A stretch of 64,000 nt of DNA, taken from Acholeplasma sp. Lineage in GTDB: Bacteria; Bacillota_I; Bacilli_A; Acholeplasmatales; Acholeplasmataceae. Of the stretch, positions 49,911 through 58,159 are shown piece after piece (position 1 is the stretch's first letter; each line of letters starts with the position of its first letter). The stretch lies in NCBI GenBank assembly GCA_003605085.1, contig QZKD01000039.1:1-64000 (forward strand). Reading direction: 5' to 3'. Made by a program: the position numbers and the translations under genes. The notes below the pieces were generated by a model that was not told where the DNA came from, searched no databases, and saw only the letters and a program-made list of their open reading frames with translations.

Positions 49911-51920
49911 ATGTTTAAGACCATGAAAAAAGTTTGGCGTTATATCGCCAAATACAAAAAATTATTAGTGATCACTTTAACTGCCATGCTGATTGTCCAA
50001 GGCTTGGGTCTTTTAGCACCGCTCATTGTCAAATCCATCTTAGATGACTACTTAGTAGGCATTGAAAGACCATGGTATGAGACAACTGAACAAGAAGGTA
50101 GCGTCTTATATGAAGGTACATTCTACTCGCAAGAAGCCACTTCAGATTCAGTGCTATCTGTTGTGATCTATGAAGGAAAATATTATGTGAGTTTTGATGA
50201 TGTACCTATGGGTAATAAAGAGTTGAATGGGTCAACACTTACCGTGATCACACAAGAAAAAGACGTGTTCACATATCAGGTCACACAACTTACCAGTGAT
50301 GAAGTGTTAGGTTTTTATCAACCTTTTGTTCGTCCTTTAACCATCTTAATCTTATTATTAACACTGAGATTTTTCTTACAAATCGTGTTCACCTACATCC
50401 AACGTATCTCCACCTCGATGATCAACGTCAATATTGTTAGAGATGCACGAAAAGATGCGGTGCGATCCTTGCAGAAAATGCCGATGACTTATTTTGAATC
50501 AGAACCTGCAGGTAAGATTGCTAACCGAGTGATCAGTGATGTTGGAGGAATGATGAATCTCTTCTCTACCATTATGAATTTACTGGTGAACGCTTCACTT
50601 TCCGTCATTTTTGCCTATATTGGAATGTTTTATCTCGATACAAGACTTGCACTTCTCACTTTTTTAATCTTCCCTTTGGTCTACGTATGGTTAAGATATT
50701 TTACCAAAAAGTTGAATAAGATTGCCGTGAAGGTCAATGAAATGGCATCGATGATTACCGCACAACTCAATGAAATCATCAATGGGATTAACATACTGCA
50801 AATCTTTAATTTCAGAAAACAAACCGAAGATCGATTCAATCAACTATCCTCCGATTTCATGAAAGAGAAGATCTCAGAAAATATTTTACACTTATCCATT
50901 GGTTGGAATATGATTAGACTCATTGGATCCTTGGTTACGGCAGTGATTGTTCTTTATTTCGGACAGGGTTATTTAAATGTCGCGGGATTTGTGGTCACAG
51001 CTGGGATCATCTATGCTTATAATGATTACTTATCACGGCTGATTGAACCCGTTGGAACTCTGTTTAGAGAAATCGGTAATCTTCAGCATTCCATGGTTCG
51101 AACAGAACGCATCTTTAAGATCATCGATGGTGATCAAGAAGATGGAACATATATCGAGATCCCTCGTTTCAAAGGGCATATTGTTTTTGATCATCTTTGG
51201 TTTTCCTATAGTGAAGGCACACCTGTATTAAAAGGAATCAATTTAGAAATTAAACCTGGGCAGTTAGTGGGTCTTGTTGGTCACACGGGTTCGGGTAAAA
51301 GTTCACTGATGAGTCTATTGATGAGATTTTATGATTTAAAACCCCATGATATGGGAAACATCACCATAGATGGTTTAGATATTTCGACTTATAGCAAACG
51401 AAGCTATCGACAACACGTTGGGATTGTCTTACAGGATCCAGCGATGTTTAAAGGAACTGTTGCCGATAATGTTCGGTTTGGTCAACATGTGTCTGATGAA
51501 GACATAGATCGTATTTTAAGAAGTATCGGTGGAAGTCGATTGGTTGATAAACTTGAAAATGGAATTCACACCATGATTACCCGGGCAGGTGGGAACTTAT
51601 CGGTGGGTGAAAAGCAACTCATATCCTTTGCGAGAGCCGTTGTGCATGATCCAGCGATCCTAGTCATGGACGAAGCGACTGCCAATATCGATACAGAAAC
51701 TGAAACCATGCTCCAAGAAGCCTTAGAAAAAGTTAGACAAGGTCGGACCATGGTTGTGATTGCACACCGTTTGTCCACCATTAAAAATGCAGACAAAATC
51801 GTCGTTTTAGAAAATGGGATGAAAGTGGAAGAGGGTAAACATAAAGATTTACTTACCAAAAATGGTGTTTATGCCAATATTTATCGTTCACAAATCAAAC
51901 CAGGAGCGGAAATTAGCTGA
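49911..51920 (+). CDS. ABC exporter half-transporter, BmrD/YheH-like subunit
   Basis: A 669-residue permease-ATPase, longer than its partner because of an insertion of roughly 90 residues after the first membrane helix (about residues 40-140), expected outside the membrane. Walker A is GHTGSGKS, Walker B LVMDEATANID with the catalytic Glu, and the signature is the degenerate LSVGEKQ. The lengths and asymmetric sites match B. subtilis BmrCD (YheI/YheH), a multidrug exporter. It starts three bases after its partner. Substrates unknown. Confidence 0.93.
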   Translation: MFKTMKKVWRYIAKYKKLLVITLTAMLIVQGLGLLAPLIVKSILDDYLVGIERPWYETTEQEGSVLYEGTFYSQEATSDSVLSVVIYEGKYYVSFDDVPMGNKELNGSTLTVITQEKDVFTYQVTQLTSDEVLGFYQPFVRPLTILILLLTLRFFLQIVFTYIQRISTSMINVNIVRDARKDAVRSLQKMPMTYFESEPAGKIANRVISDVGGMMNLFSTIMNLLVNASLSVIFAYIGMFYLDTRLALLTFLIFPLVYVWLRYFTKKLNKIAVKVNEMASMITAQLNEIINGINILQIFNFRKQTEDRFNQLSSDFMKEKISENILHLSIGWNMIRLIGSLVTAVIVLYFGQGYLNVAGFVVTAGIIYAYNDYLSRLIEPVGTLFREIGNLQHSMVRTERIFKIIDGDQEDGTYIEIPRFKGHIVFDHLWFSYSEGTPVLKGINLEIKPGQLVGLVGHTGSGKSSLMSLLMRFYDLKPHDMGNITIDGLDISTYSKRSYRQHVGIVLQDPAMFKGTVADNVRFGQHVSDEDIDRILRSIGGSRLVDKLENGIHTMITRAGGNLSVGEKQLISFARAVVHDPAILVMDEATANIDTETETMLQEALEKVRQGRTMVVIAHRLSTIKNADKIVVLENGMKVEEGKHKDLLTKNGVYANIYRSQIKPGAEIS

Positions 51921-51935
51921 TTTTCGCTTTTTTTT
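51905..51935 (+). terminator. Terminator of the ABC exporter operon
   Basis: AGCGGAAAT/ATTTTCGCT stem spanning the stop codon, followed by a long T run. Confidence 0.7.
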
Positions 51936-52006
51936 ATTTTTTTCCAATAAAATCTCGGGTTCATTCGTTTATAGGGTGTAAAAGAAAGCAAAGGAAGGAA
52001 ATTAAA

Positions 52007-53062
52007 ATGAAAAAATTAGTTATTGGATTATTCTCACTTATCTTGGTAGCGACACTCGCTGCATGTACAGGTTTAAATGGTGACATTGGATTTACACTTA
52101 CATCTGATGAAGATGTTATGTCATTTCAAGCATTATCAACAGCAGAGCTTTTATCGAATGTACAGCCTGCTTCGACCCAATCGATGGATGCATCTGGAGT
52201 AGCTGTATTATCCACAGAAACGGATATGACCATTGATCAAATTCAACCTTATTTGGAATTATTTGAACAACTTTTAACTCAAAACAATGGGTTAACTGTC
52301 GTCAATGAAGTTTCTGATTTACCAGAATATGAAACAAAACAGACATTTACTGTCACTGATATTTTAGGCAATCAAGTCACATATATCATGTATTACAATA
52401 CAATTTCAGAAGTTGAAGAAAATGACGATAGTGATGAAGAAGAAAATGATGTGGACGAAAATGAATATCGTATTGAAGGCATCATGATCTATGGCGAAGT
52501 TACCTATCAGATCGTTGGTGAATACGAAGTTGATGGTGAAGAATCAGAACTTAAGTTTAAGTCCTATATCGATGAACTCAATTATGTAGAATCGAAATAT
52601 GAAGTCGAATCTGAAGAAACAAAATTCGAATTCCAAGTAGTAACCAATGGTATTGTCGTCAATGAAAGTAATATCAAAATCGAAAATGAAGAGGATGAAT
52701 TCAAGATTAAGTTGGAATACATTAGCGGTTCAGACTCTGGTGAATATGAATTTAAACTTGAAGAAGAAGATGGTCAATCCATCCTTAAAATCGAATTTAC
52801 TTCGACAATCAATGGTGTCACCACAAGCGGTGAAGCAAAAGTAAACGTCGTCGTTGATGAACTTACGGGTGAAACTTCTTATGTCATCTCTGTAAAATCA
52901 GGTGATGATGATGAAGAATATGAAAAAGAATATGACCGTGATATCGATGATCGCGATGATGAAGATGACGACGAAGACGAAGATGAAAATGAAAGCGAAG
53001 ACGAAGACGAAGTAGAAACAGAAGAAGAATCTGAAGATAATGTTGAAACAGAACAAGACTAA
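52007..53062 (+). CDS. Acidic-tailed lipoprotein, paralogue of the neighbouring membrane protein's outer domain
   Basis: A 351-residue secreted lipoprotein with lipobox LAAC (C20). The folded part covers about residues 70-295 and ends in an extremely Asp/Glu-rich tail of about 50 residues. Blocks such as IQPYLELFEQLL, DILGNQVTYIMYYN, IDELNYVESKYEVES and VVTNGIVV recur in the same order in the membrane protein encoded at 53668-54873 (IKPYLGMIENLL, DLLGHPITYYFYYN, LDDLNYIESIYKVES, VVNGILES), so the two are paralogues. I recognise no named family. The ECF sigma gene lies between the two. AAGGAAGG precedes the start. Confidence 0.85.
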   Translation: MKKLVIGLFSLILVATLAACTGLNGDIGFTLTSDEDVMSFQALSTAELLSNVQPASTQSMDASGVAVLSTETDMTIDQIQPYLELFEQLLTQNNGLTVVNEVSDLPEYETKQTFTVTDILGNQVTYIMYYNTISEVEENDDSDEEENDVDENEYRIEGIMIYGEVTYQIVGEYEVDGEESELKFKSYIDELNYVESKYEVESEETKFEFQVVTNGIVVNESNIKIENEEDEFKIKLEYISGSDSGEYEFKLEEEDGQSILKIEFTSTINGVTTSGEAKVNVVVDELTGETSYVISVKSGDDDEEYEKEYDRDIDDRDDEDDDEDEDENESEDEDEVETEEESEDNVETEQD

Positions 53063-53089
53063 TCTTTAGAATATAAAAAAAGAAAACTG

Positions 53090-53125
53090 TATAATAACAT
53101 CAGGGGCAAGTCAATCTTGCCTCTG
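53090..53125 (+). promoter_or_regulatory. Promoter -10 and start-site hairpin of the ECF sigma gene
   Basis: TATAAT (53090-53095) places the RNA start near 53102. There, CAGGGGCAAG/CTTGCCTCTG (one G-T pair) forms a 10-bp stem with a five-base loop at 53101-53125. There is no T run, so it is not a terminator; an operator or a 5' mRNA-stabilising hairpin is possible. A strong -35 is not evident, as expected if an alternative sigma factor or activator is used. Confidence 0.5.
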
Positions 53126-53150
53126 AATCTACGATTAAGGAATTGGACCA

Positions 53151-53675
53151 ATGACTTTAGATCACCAGGCGATCAAGCGATTAAAAGCCCATGATAATCC
53201 TACATTTGAAAAGATTTATGATGAGACTAAACGAGGTGTCTATGCGATCGTCTTTTCGGTGACAAAAAGTCATGAAGATACAAACGATCTTTTGCAAGAT
53301 GTCTACATGAAGATGCTCATCAAAATCGATCAATACAAGGTGGGATCAAATTTCCTTAATTGGCTATTACAAATCGCAAAAAATCACGCGATTGATTACT
53401 ACCGAAGAGAAAAGAAAGTCACAAGGGTAGATGAAGATCAGATTCATCATATCCAATCAAATTATGATGAAAATCCTGATGAAAGTGATCAGTTTCAACG
53501 CATGATAGAAGCCTTAGATGAGGACGAAAGAATGATCGTTCTACTCAAAATTGTGGATGACTTAACCCATCAAGAGATTGCAAAAATAACCCAAAAACCC
53601 TTGGGCACAGTTTTATGGATATATCAAAAAGCGATAAACAAGCTAAAAAGATTTGGAGGTGACGTTCATGAATAA
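53151..53675 (+). CDS. ECF-family RNA polymerase sigma factor
   Basis: A 174-residue sigma-70 family protein with regions 2 and 4 only. Region 2 contains DTNDLLQDVYMKML and NWLLQIAKNHAIDYYR near residues 45-85; region 4 contains DERMIVLLKIVDDLTHQEIAKI and PLGTVLWIYQKAINKLKR near residues 125-168. A short acidic linker joins them. It overlaps the next gene by eight bases; that gene encodes a single-pass membrane protein, the standard place for an anti-sigma factor. Target promoters are unknown. Confidence 0.93.
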   Translation: MTLDHQAIKRLKAHDNPTFEKIYDETKRGVYAIVFSVTKSHEDTNDLLQDVYMKMLIKIDQYKVGSNFLNWLLQIAKNHAIDYYRREKKVTRVDEDQIHHIQSNYDENPDESDQFQRMIEALDEDERMIVLLKIVDDLTHQEIAKITQKPLGTVLWIYQKAINKLKRFGGDVHE

Positions 53676-54873
53676 AAAAGAAATTAAAAAGTTAATCTCT
53701 TCTAACATGGATGCTCACATTCCCATGGATGCTCCAAAGATCCATTGGGCAACAGTCGATCAGATGCGTCTAGAAGAACCTACGATAAAAACAGTACGTG
53801 CATGGTCATCTCCTTTTAAATTATCGCTTGGATTATCACTGATGGTTCTCTTTGCACTCGGTTTATTTGCTCTACTATACAATCCAATTGAACCAGAAAT
53901 TCCGCTCGGTGAAGCGCTTTTCTATGAACAAAAAGATGTTTTATCCGTCTCCTTCGTGTCCACTGCAGCACTAATTCCTGAGTATGATCAACAACTTTCT
54001 TCCTCAGGTATTCGTCTGATGGCACTGGATACATCACCGATTGAACGCATTAAACCCTATTTGGGTATGATTGAGAATCTTCTTGCTCAAGATCAAGGTT
54101 TTTCTAGTACGGTACTACCTTCTGATTTAGAAGATTATGATACAAAATTAGAAATTATAACCTATGATTTGCTCGGTCATCCCATCACCTATTATTTTTA
54201 CTATAATGTGGATGCCTATGAAATAGATGATGATGATGAAGAAACATTTGAAATCAGTGGACTGATGATCCTACACAACCTTTCATATCAGATGATAGGA
54301 GAAAAATGGATCGAAGATGGTGAATCAAAGCTAAAAGTCAAAGGCTTCCTCGATGATCTTAACTATATTGAGTCAATTTATAAAGTTGAATCAGATGAGT
54401 CTTCATATGAAGTTAATCGTGTTGTCAATGGTATTCTTGAGTCTTCTTCGATGATCAAAATCGAGTTTGATGAAGCCGATGAAATGAAAATTGAGATTGA
54501 GATAGATTCAATCAATGAGATTTCATCTTATGAATTCAAGTATGAGTTAGAAGATGAACAACCAATCATCAAAGCAGAATATGAGGTTTTTGATCGAATC
54601 AATGATCTTATATATCAAGCTGAATTAAGAATTTCTGTGCAGACTGATCTTTTAACAGGAACGACATCATATTCGATGATTATTAAAGATGAAGACAACG
54701 AAGAATACGAGTATGAATCTGAACGTGATGTCAAAACCGATGATGATGAAGAAGACGATGAAGAAGATCCTGAAGATGAAGAAGATTCAAAAGATGAGGA
54801 TGATCATGAGGATGATGAAGCAGATGAACCAGAGGATGACGACTTAGATGAACCAGAGGATGATGAATCTTAA
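53668..54873 (+). CDS. Putative membrane anti-sigma factor with lipoprotein-like outer domain and acidic tail
   Basis: A 401-residue protein. Residues 1-50 are cytoplasmic and lack the zinc-binding HxxxCxxC motif of ZAS anti-sigma factors. A hydrophobic helix spans about residues 52-71. The outer part (about 75-345) is colinear with the lipoprotein encoded at 52007-53062, and an Asp/Glu-rich tail of about 50 residues closes both. The ATG follows GGAGGTGA by five bases and overlaps the sigma stop. Anti-sigma function is inferred from position and topology; the paralogous lipoprotein may compete for the same ligand or partner. Confidence 0.75.
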   Translation: MNKKEIKKLISSNMDAHIPMDAPKIHWATVDQMRLEEPTIKTVRAWSSPFKLSLGLSLMVLFALGLFALLYNPIEPEIPLGEALFYEQKDVLSVSFVSTAALIPEYDQQLSSSGIRLMALDTSPIERIKPYLGMIENLLAQDQGFSSTVLPSDLEDYDTKLEIITYDLLGHPITYYFYYNVDAYEIDDDDEETFEISGLMILHNLSYQMIGEKWIEDGESKLKVKGFLDDLNYIESIYKVESDESSYEVNRVVNGILESSSMIKIEFDEADEMKIEIEIDSINEISSYEFKYELEDEQPIIKAEYEVFDRINDLIYQAELRISVQTDLLTGTTSYSMIIKDEDNEEYEYESERDVKTDDDEEDDEEDPEDEEDSKDEDDHEDDEADEPEDDDLDEPEDDES

Positions 54874-54885
54874 ATTCATTCAATA

Positions 54886-54921
54886 GACCTAGGATAACGT
54901 GATTTCTTAGGTCTTTTTTTT
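54886..54921 (+). terminator. Terminator of the sigma/anti-sigma operon
   Basis: GACCTA/TAGGTC stem with an extended loop and eight T residues. Confidence 0.7.
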
Positions 54922-54976
54922 ATCTTTATGACCCCTTCATCATGTTACAATAAGAATGTAGAAATGATGTGTAACT

Positions 54977-57103
54977 ATGAAGAAAATAATCTTGCTCCTG
55001 CTTAGTGTAATCAATCTATTTTCATATCGAATAATCCAGACCCATGCTGCTCCATCAGAAGCTTCTTTTCAACCTATCTTTTCCCATGAAGCTGGGTTTT
55101 ATCATGAAGGATTTTCATTACTCATTACCGCAGAAGAAGGAACAACGGTTTACTATACCCTTGATTCATCTGATCCTAATGAGTTAAGTACCCCATATAC
55201 GGATCCAATCTGGATTGAGGAATCATGGATTGAAGCAACCGGCGAAGAAATCATCATTGCTCCAGATGATGAAGGCAATATTCCTGATCCTACATATCCC
55301 ATATCCATGATACGAACGACATCGCTTTATTGGATGTCACCCAAAGAAGATATCTTTCAAGCGACTGTCGTAAAAGCCATCGCAATCGATAATTTCACTG
55401 GCGAAAAAAGTGAGATTATCACGCATACTTATTTTGTTCATCCTCTGATGTCTGAGTTGTACTCATTTCCCATCATTAGTCTCTCAACAGATATAAACCA
55501 TCTTTACAGTTATGAGGAAGGCATCAATATACCAGGTATAAATTATGATCAGAATATTGACGAAAAGGGGATTCAGCAAGCCATCCAAGATCGCTATGGT
55601 TCTTTAACTCATCCTGGGCAAAACCGAACGGGTAACTATTTTCAAACGGGTGATGCATGGGAAAAACCTGTCTTTGTTGAGTATTTCACGACAGATGGTA
55701 ACCGTCCAATTGCTCAACATGCAGGCTTGAGATTGCATGGAGGGTTATCAAGAAAATATACCGTGAAAAGTTACCGACTTTACGCCGATGATCGTTATGA
55801 TGAAGAAGATATGTTTAATTATCCTTTTTTTAACGATAAGAATATGAGTGAATACAAACGAATTATTCTGCGTAATGGGGGTCAAACGTATCAATATACG
55901 TTAATGGGAGATGCACTTGCACAAAGCATCTTAAAACCATTAACCTTAGACATTCAATACAGTAGTCCGATTATTCTTTTTATGAATGGCGAATACTTTG
56001 GTATAAGAAATATCCGTGATCGTTTGGACCAATATTATCTAGCCACCCATTATGATATCAATCCAGATGAAGTCACGATTTTAACAGGTCATGCTTTTCT
56101 TGATGAAGGTTCTCTTTTGGATCAAGCACACTACCAACGGATGTATAGCTTTGCAAGTACCAAAGATTTATCGATTCAGAAGAACTATCAAAAAATGATG
56201 ACATGGATGGATATGGATAATTATATCGATTACATGATTGCAGAACTTTATTTTGGTAATGTCGATTGGCCCCAAAATAATATCTCTTACTGGCGAAAGT
56301 CTGGAGGATATCATCCGGATGCACCTTATGGACATGATGGAAGATGGCGCTGGATGATTCAAGATCTCGATGCTTCCTTTGGTGCATCATGGGGAACAAC
56401 ACAAGCCACACAAAATCCTTTTGATAGACTTTTAGGAGATTCATGGAAAACAGGAAGGCTCCTGATTGAACTTTTAGAAAATGATCAATTTAAAGCTCAA
56501 TTTGTTTATCGTTTGACGGATCTATTATCTTCTGTCTATGATGAAGAGCGCGTGGTTTTAATGGTCGAAGACATGATTGAACTTTATCGTGATGAGATGC
56601 CAGATCATATCGCACGATTTGGATATCCAACTTCAATTGAAACATGGGAATCCTATAGTCAGCGTATGGTTGATTTTGGAAGTGAACGCCCCAGCTATCT
56701 TAAGGATTATCTTGAGACATGGCTCAACTTGGATGAAACACATAATCTTTCATTCAGCTATCAACCTGAGCAAGGAACCCTAAAAATCAATCAACAAACG
56801 GATACAGATGGTTCCTTGGTATTTGAAGCTTATCAGGGCATACCACTTACCATGACAGCTATTCCCAATGAAGGTTTTCATTTTACAGGGTGGTATGTAG
56901 GTGATCTTTTGTTATCGGAGCAGGAAACGATTTATTTCCCCCCAACTGAATCTCTAAGCATTAGAGCTCAATTTGCCATAGGGGATAGACCAGATAACGA
57001 AGATTCTCTACCATATTTAGGATTAATCATCAGTACCTCAATCATCACATTAGGATCGATTTCAATACTTACGATTCTAGTCGTTAAACATAAAAAACAC
57101 TAA
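54977..57103 (+). CDS. Multidomain secreted CotH protein with C-terminal membrane anchor
   Basis: A 708-residue exported protein. Signal peptide to about residue 25; a chitobiase-C-terminal-like Ig domain (TVYYTLDSSDPNELS and the later VKAIAIDN) to about 155; CotH domain from about 160 to 550 with LRLHGGLSRKYTVKSYRL, RIILRNGG and the Mg/ATP block WMIQDLDASFG; an InlB-repeat-like segment (GFHFTGWYVGD) near 640; and a final hydrophobic helix with KHKKH. CotH proteins are secreted protein kinases. A TACAAT lies at 54946-54951; the ribosome binding site is weak. It follows the sigma-factor operon, separated by a terminator. Confidence 0.87.
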   Translation: MKKIILLLLSVINLFSYRIIQTHAAPSEASFQPIFSHEAGFYHEGFSLLITAEEGTTVYYTLDSSDPNELSTPYTDPIWIEESWIEATGEEIIIAPDDEGNIPDPTYPISMIRTTSLYWMSPKEDIFQATVVKAIAIDNFTGEKSEIITHTYFVHPLMSELYSFPIISLSTDINHLYSYEEGINIPGINYDQNIDEKGIQQAIQDRYGSLTHPGQNRTGNYFQTGDAWEKPVFVEYFTTDGNRPIAQHAGLRLHGGLSRKYTVKSYRLYADDRYDEEDMFNYPFFNDKNMSEYKRIILRNGGQTYQYTLMGDALAQSILKPLTLDIQYSSPIILFMNGEYFGIRNIRDRLDQYYLATHYDINPDEVTILTGHAFLDEGSLLDQAHYQRMYSFASTKDLSIQKNYQKMMTWMDMDNYIDYMIAELYFGNVDWPQNNISYWRKSGGYHPDAPYGHDGRWRWMIQDLDASFGASWGTTQATQNPFDRLLGDSWKTGRLLIELLENDQFKAQFVYRLTDLLSSVYDEERVVLMVEDMIELYRDEMPDHIARFGYPTSIETWESYSQRMVDFGSERPSYLKDYLETWLNLDETHNLSFSYQPEQGTLKINQQTDTDGSLVFEAYQGIPLTMTAIPNEGFHFTGWYVGDLLLSEQETIYFPPTESLSIRAQFAIGDRPDNEDSLPYLGLIISTSIITLGSISILTILVVKHKKH

Positions 57104-57195
57104 TCTTTCGATTTAAAGCAAATCATTAGTTATATACAAATATATTTGATACAATCTAATTGAATAAAATAATATAGAAATGGCGGTATCAATTT

Positions 57196-57711
57196 ATGAC
57201 GTTTTACGATTTTAAGGTTCAAAATACTAAAGGAATCGATGTGTCCCTTGATCAATACAAAGGGAAAGTTCTTCTTGTCATCAATAGTGCAACGAAATGT
57301 GGCTTAACTCCTCAATATGCAGGTATTGAAAAGCTCTACCAAAATTATAAGGATAAGGGATTAGAAGTTCTTGATTTTCCCTGCAATCAGTTTTTGCATC
57401 AAGCACCTGGAACCAATGAAGAACTGAAGAGCTTTTGTCAGTTATATTACGGAACAACGTTTGAAACGTTTGCAAAGATTGAAGTGAACGGGAAGAATGC
57501 TCACCCTTTATATGTCTACTTAAAGAAACAACAACCCAAGGATTTCAATGATAAGTCAAAACAGAGCTTACTATCAAGACTCTTTCCAAGTACAGCGATT
57601 AAATGGAATTTCACGAAATTCCTGATCAACCGTGAAGGAAAAGTCATTAAGCGTTTTGGTCCTGGATTCTTACCCGAAGACATCGCGTCCTACATCGAAG
57701 AGGTTCTTTAA
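57196..57711 (+). CDS. Glutathione peroxidase-family thiol peroxidase
   Basis: A 171-residue peroxidase of the BsaA type. The peroxidatic Cys is C35 in NSATKCGLTPQY (Cys, not selenocysteine), FPCNQF holds the conserved Gln, and WNFTKFLI the conserved Trp/Asn. In low-GC Gram-positives such enzymes usually use thioredoxin rather than glutathione. ohrR begins two bases after its stop, so both are probably one transcript under peroxide control. Only a weak TGGCGG stands upstream. Confidence 0.94.
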   Translation: MTFYDFKVQNTKGIDVSLDQYKGKVLLVINSATKCGLTPQYAGIEKLYQNYKDKGLEVLDFPCNQFLHQAPGTNEELKSFCQLYYGTTFETFAKIEVNGKNAHPLYVYLKKQQPKDFNDKSKQSLLSRLFPSTAIKWNFTKFLINREGKVIKRFGPGFLPEDIASYIEEVL

Positions 57712-57712
57712 G

Positions 57713-58159
57713 ATGAACTGGCGCTTAGACGATCAACTATGTTTTCTTCTTTATGCCAGCAGCAGACATATCACAAAGCTTTATAAACATCTTTTAGATC
57801 CCATCAATCTTACTTATACTCAATATATCACCATGATTGCTTTGTGGGAAAAAGACCATCAGAGTGTCTCTGAACTTGGGACGAAACTTGCCTTAGATTC
57901 AGGAACCCTCACACCTCTTTTGAAAAAATTAGAAAAAGATGGTAGAATCACACGGCAAAGAGATCACGAAGATGAACGTAAAGTTTGGATTGACTTAACT
58001 GAAAAAGGCAAAAATCTTTCCCATGAAGCCAGTCATATTCCTTTTGATCTATACCGTTGTGTGGATTTACCAGATCGTGATGCAGAAGATCTATATCGCA
58101 TCTTAAAAAAACTTGATTTTAGAGATGCATCGTGTGAGGTTGTAGATGATCATGAATGA
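57713..58159 (+). CDS. ohrR: MarR-family organic peroxide sensor OhrR
   Basis: A 148-residue MarR-type repressor beginning MNWRLDDQLCFLLYASSR. The reactive cysteine is C10 in DQLCFLLY, the OhrR hallmark. The recognition helix is LDSGTLTPLLKKLEKDG and the wing RDHEDERKVWIDLT. It is coupled to the peroxidase gene rather than to an ohr gene, and overlaps ribD by 14 bases. Although FabT is also MarR-type, the conserved Cys and neighbourhood argue that this is not the FabT-like regulator of the fatty-acid loci. Confidence 0.93.
   Translation: MNWRLDDQLCFLLYASSRHITKLYKHLLDPINLTYTQYITMIALWEKDHQSVSELGTKLALDSGTLTPLLKKLEKDGRITRQRDHEDERKVWIDLTEKGKNLSHEASHIPFDLYRCVDLPDRDAEDLYRILKKLDFRDASCEVVDDHE

Noticed and set aside
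52905-54870. GAT/GAA-rich DNA as tandem repeats
   Set aside because: The repetition is codon-level low complexity of the acidic protein tails, with mixed synonymous codons and no fixed repeat unit.
57104-57195. FMN riboswitch for the rib genes
   Set aside because: None of the conserved RFN segments occur here or between ohrR and ribD, where genes overlap.
57713-58159. The MarR-family gene as the missing FabT
   Set aside because: The DQLCFLLY cysteine motif and coupling to a peroxidase identify OhrR, and no FabT-like box is near it.
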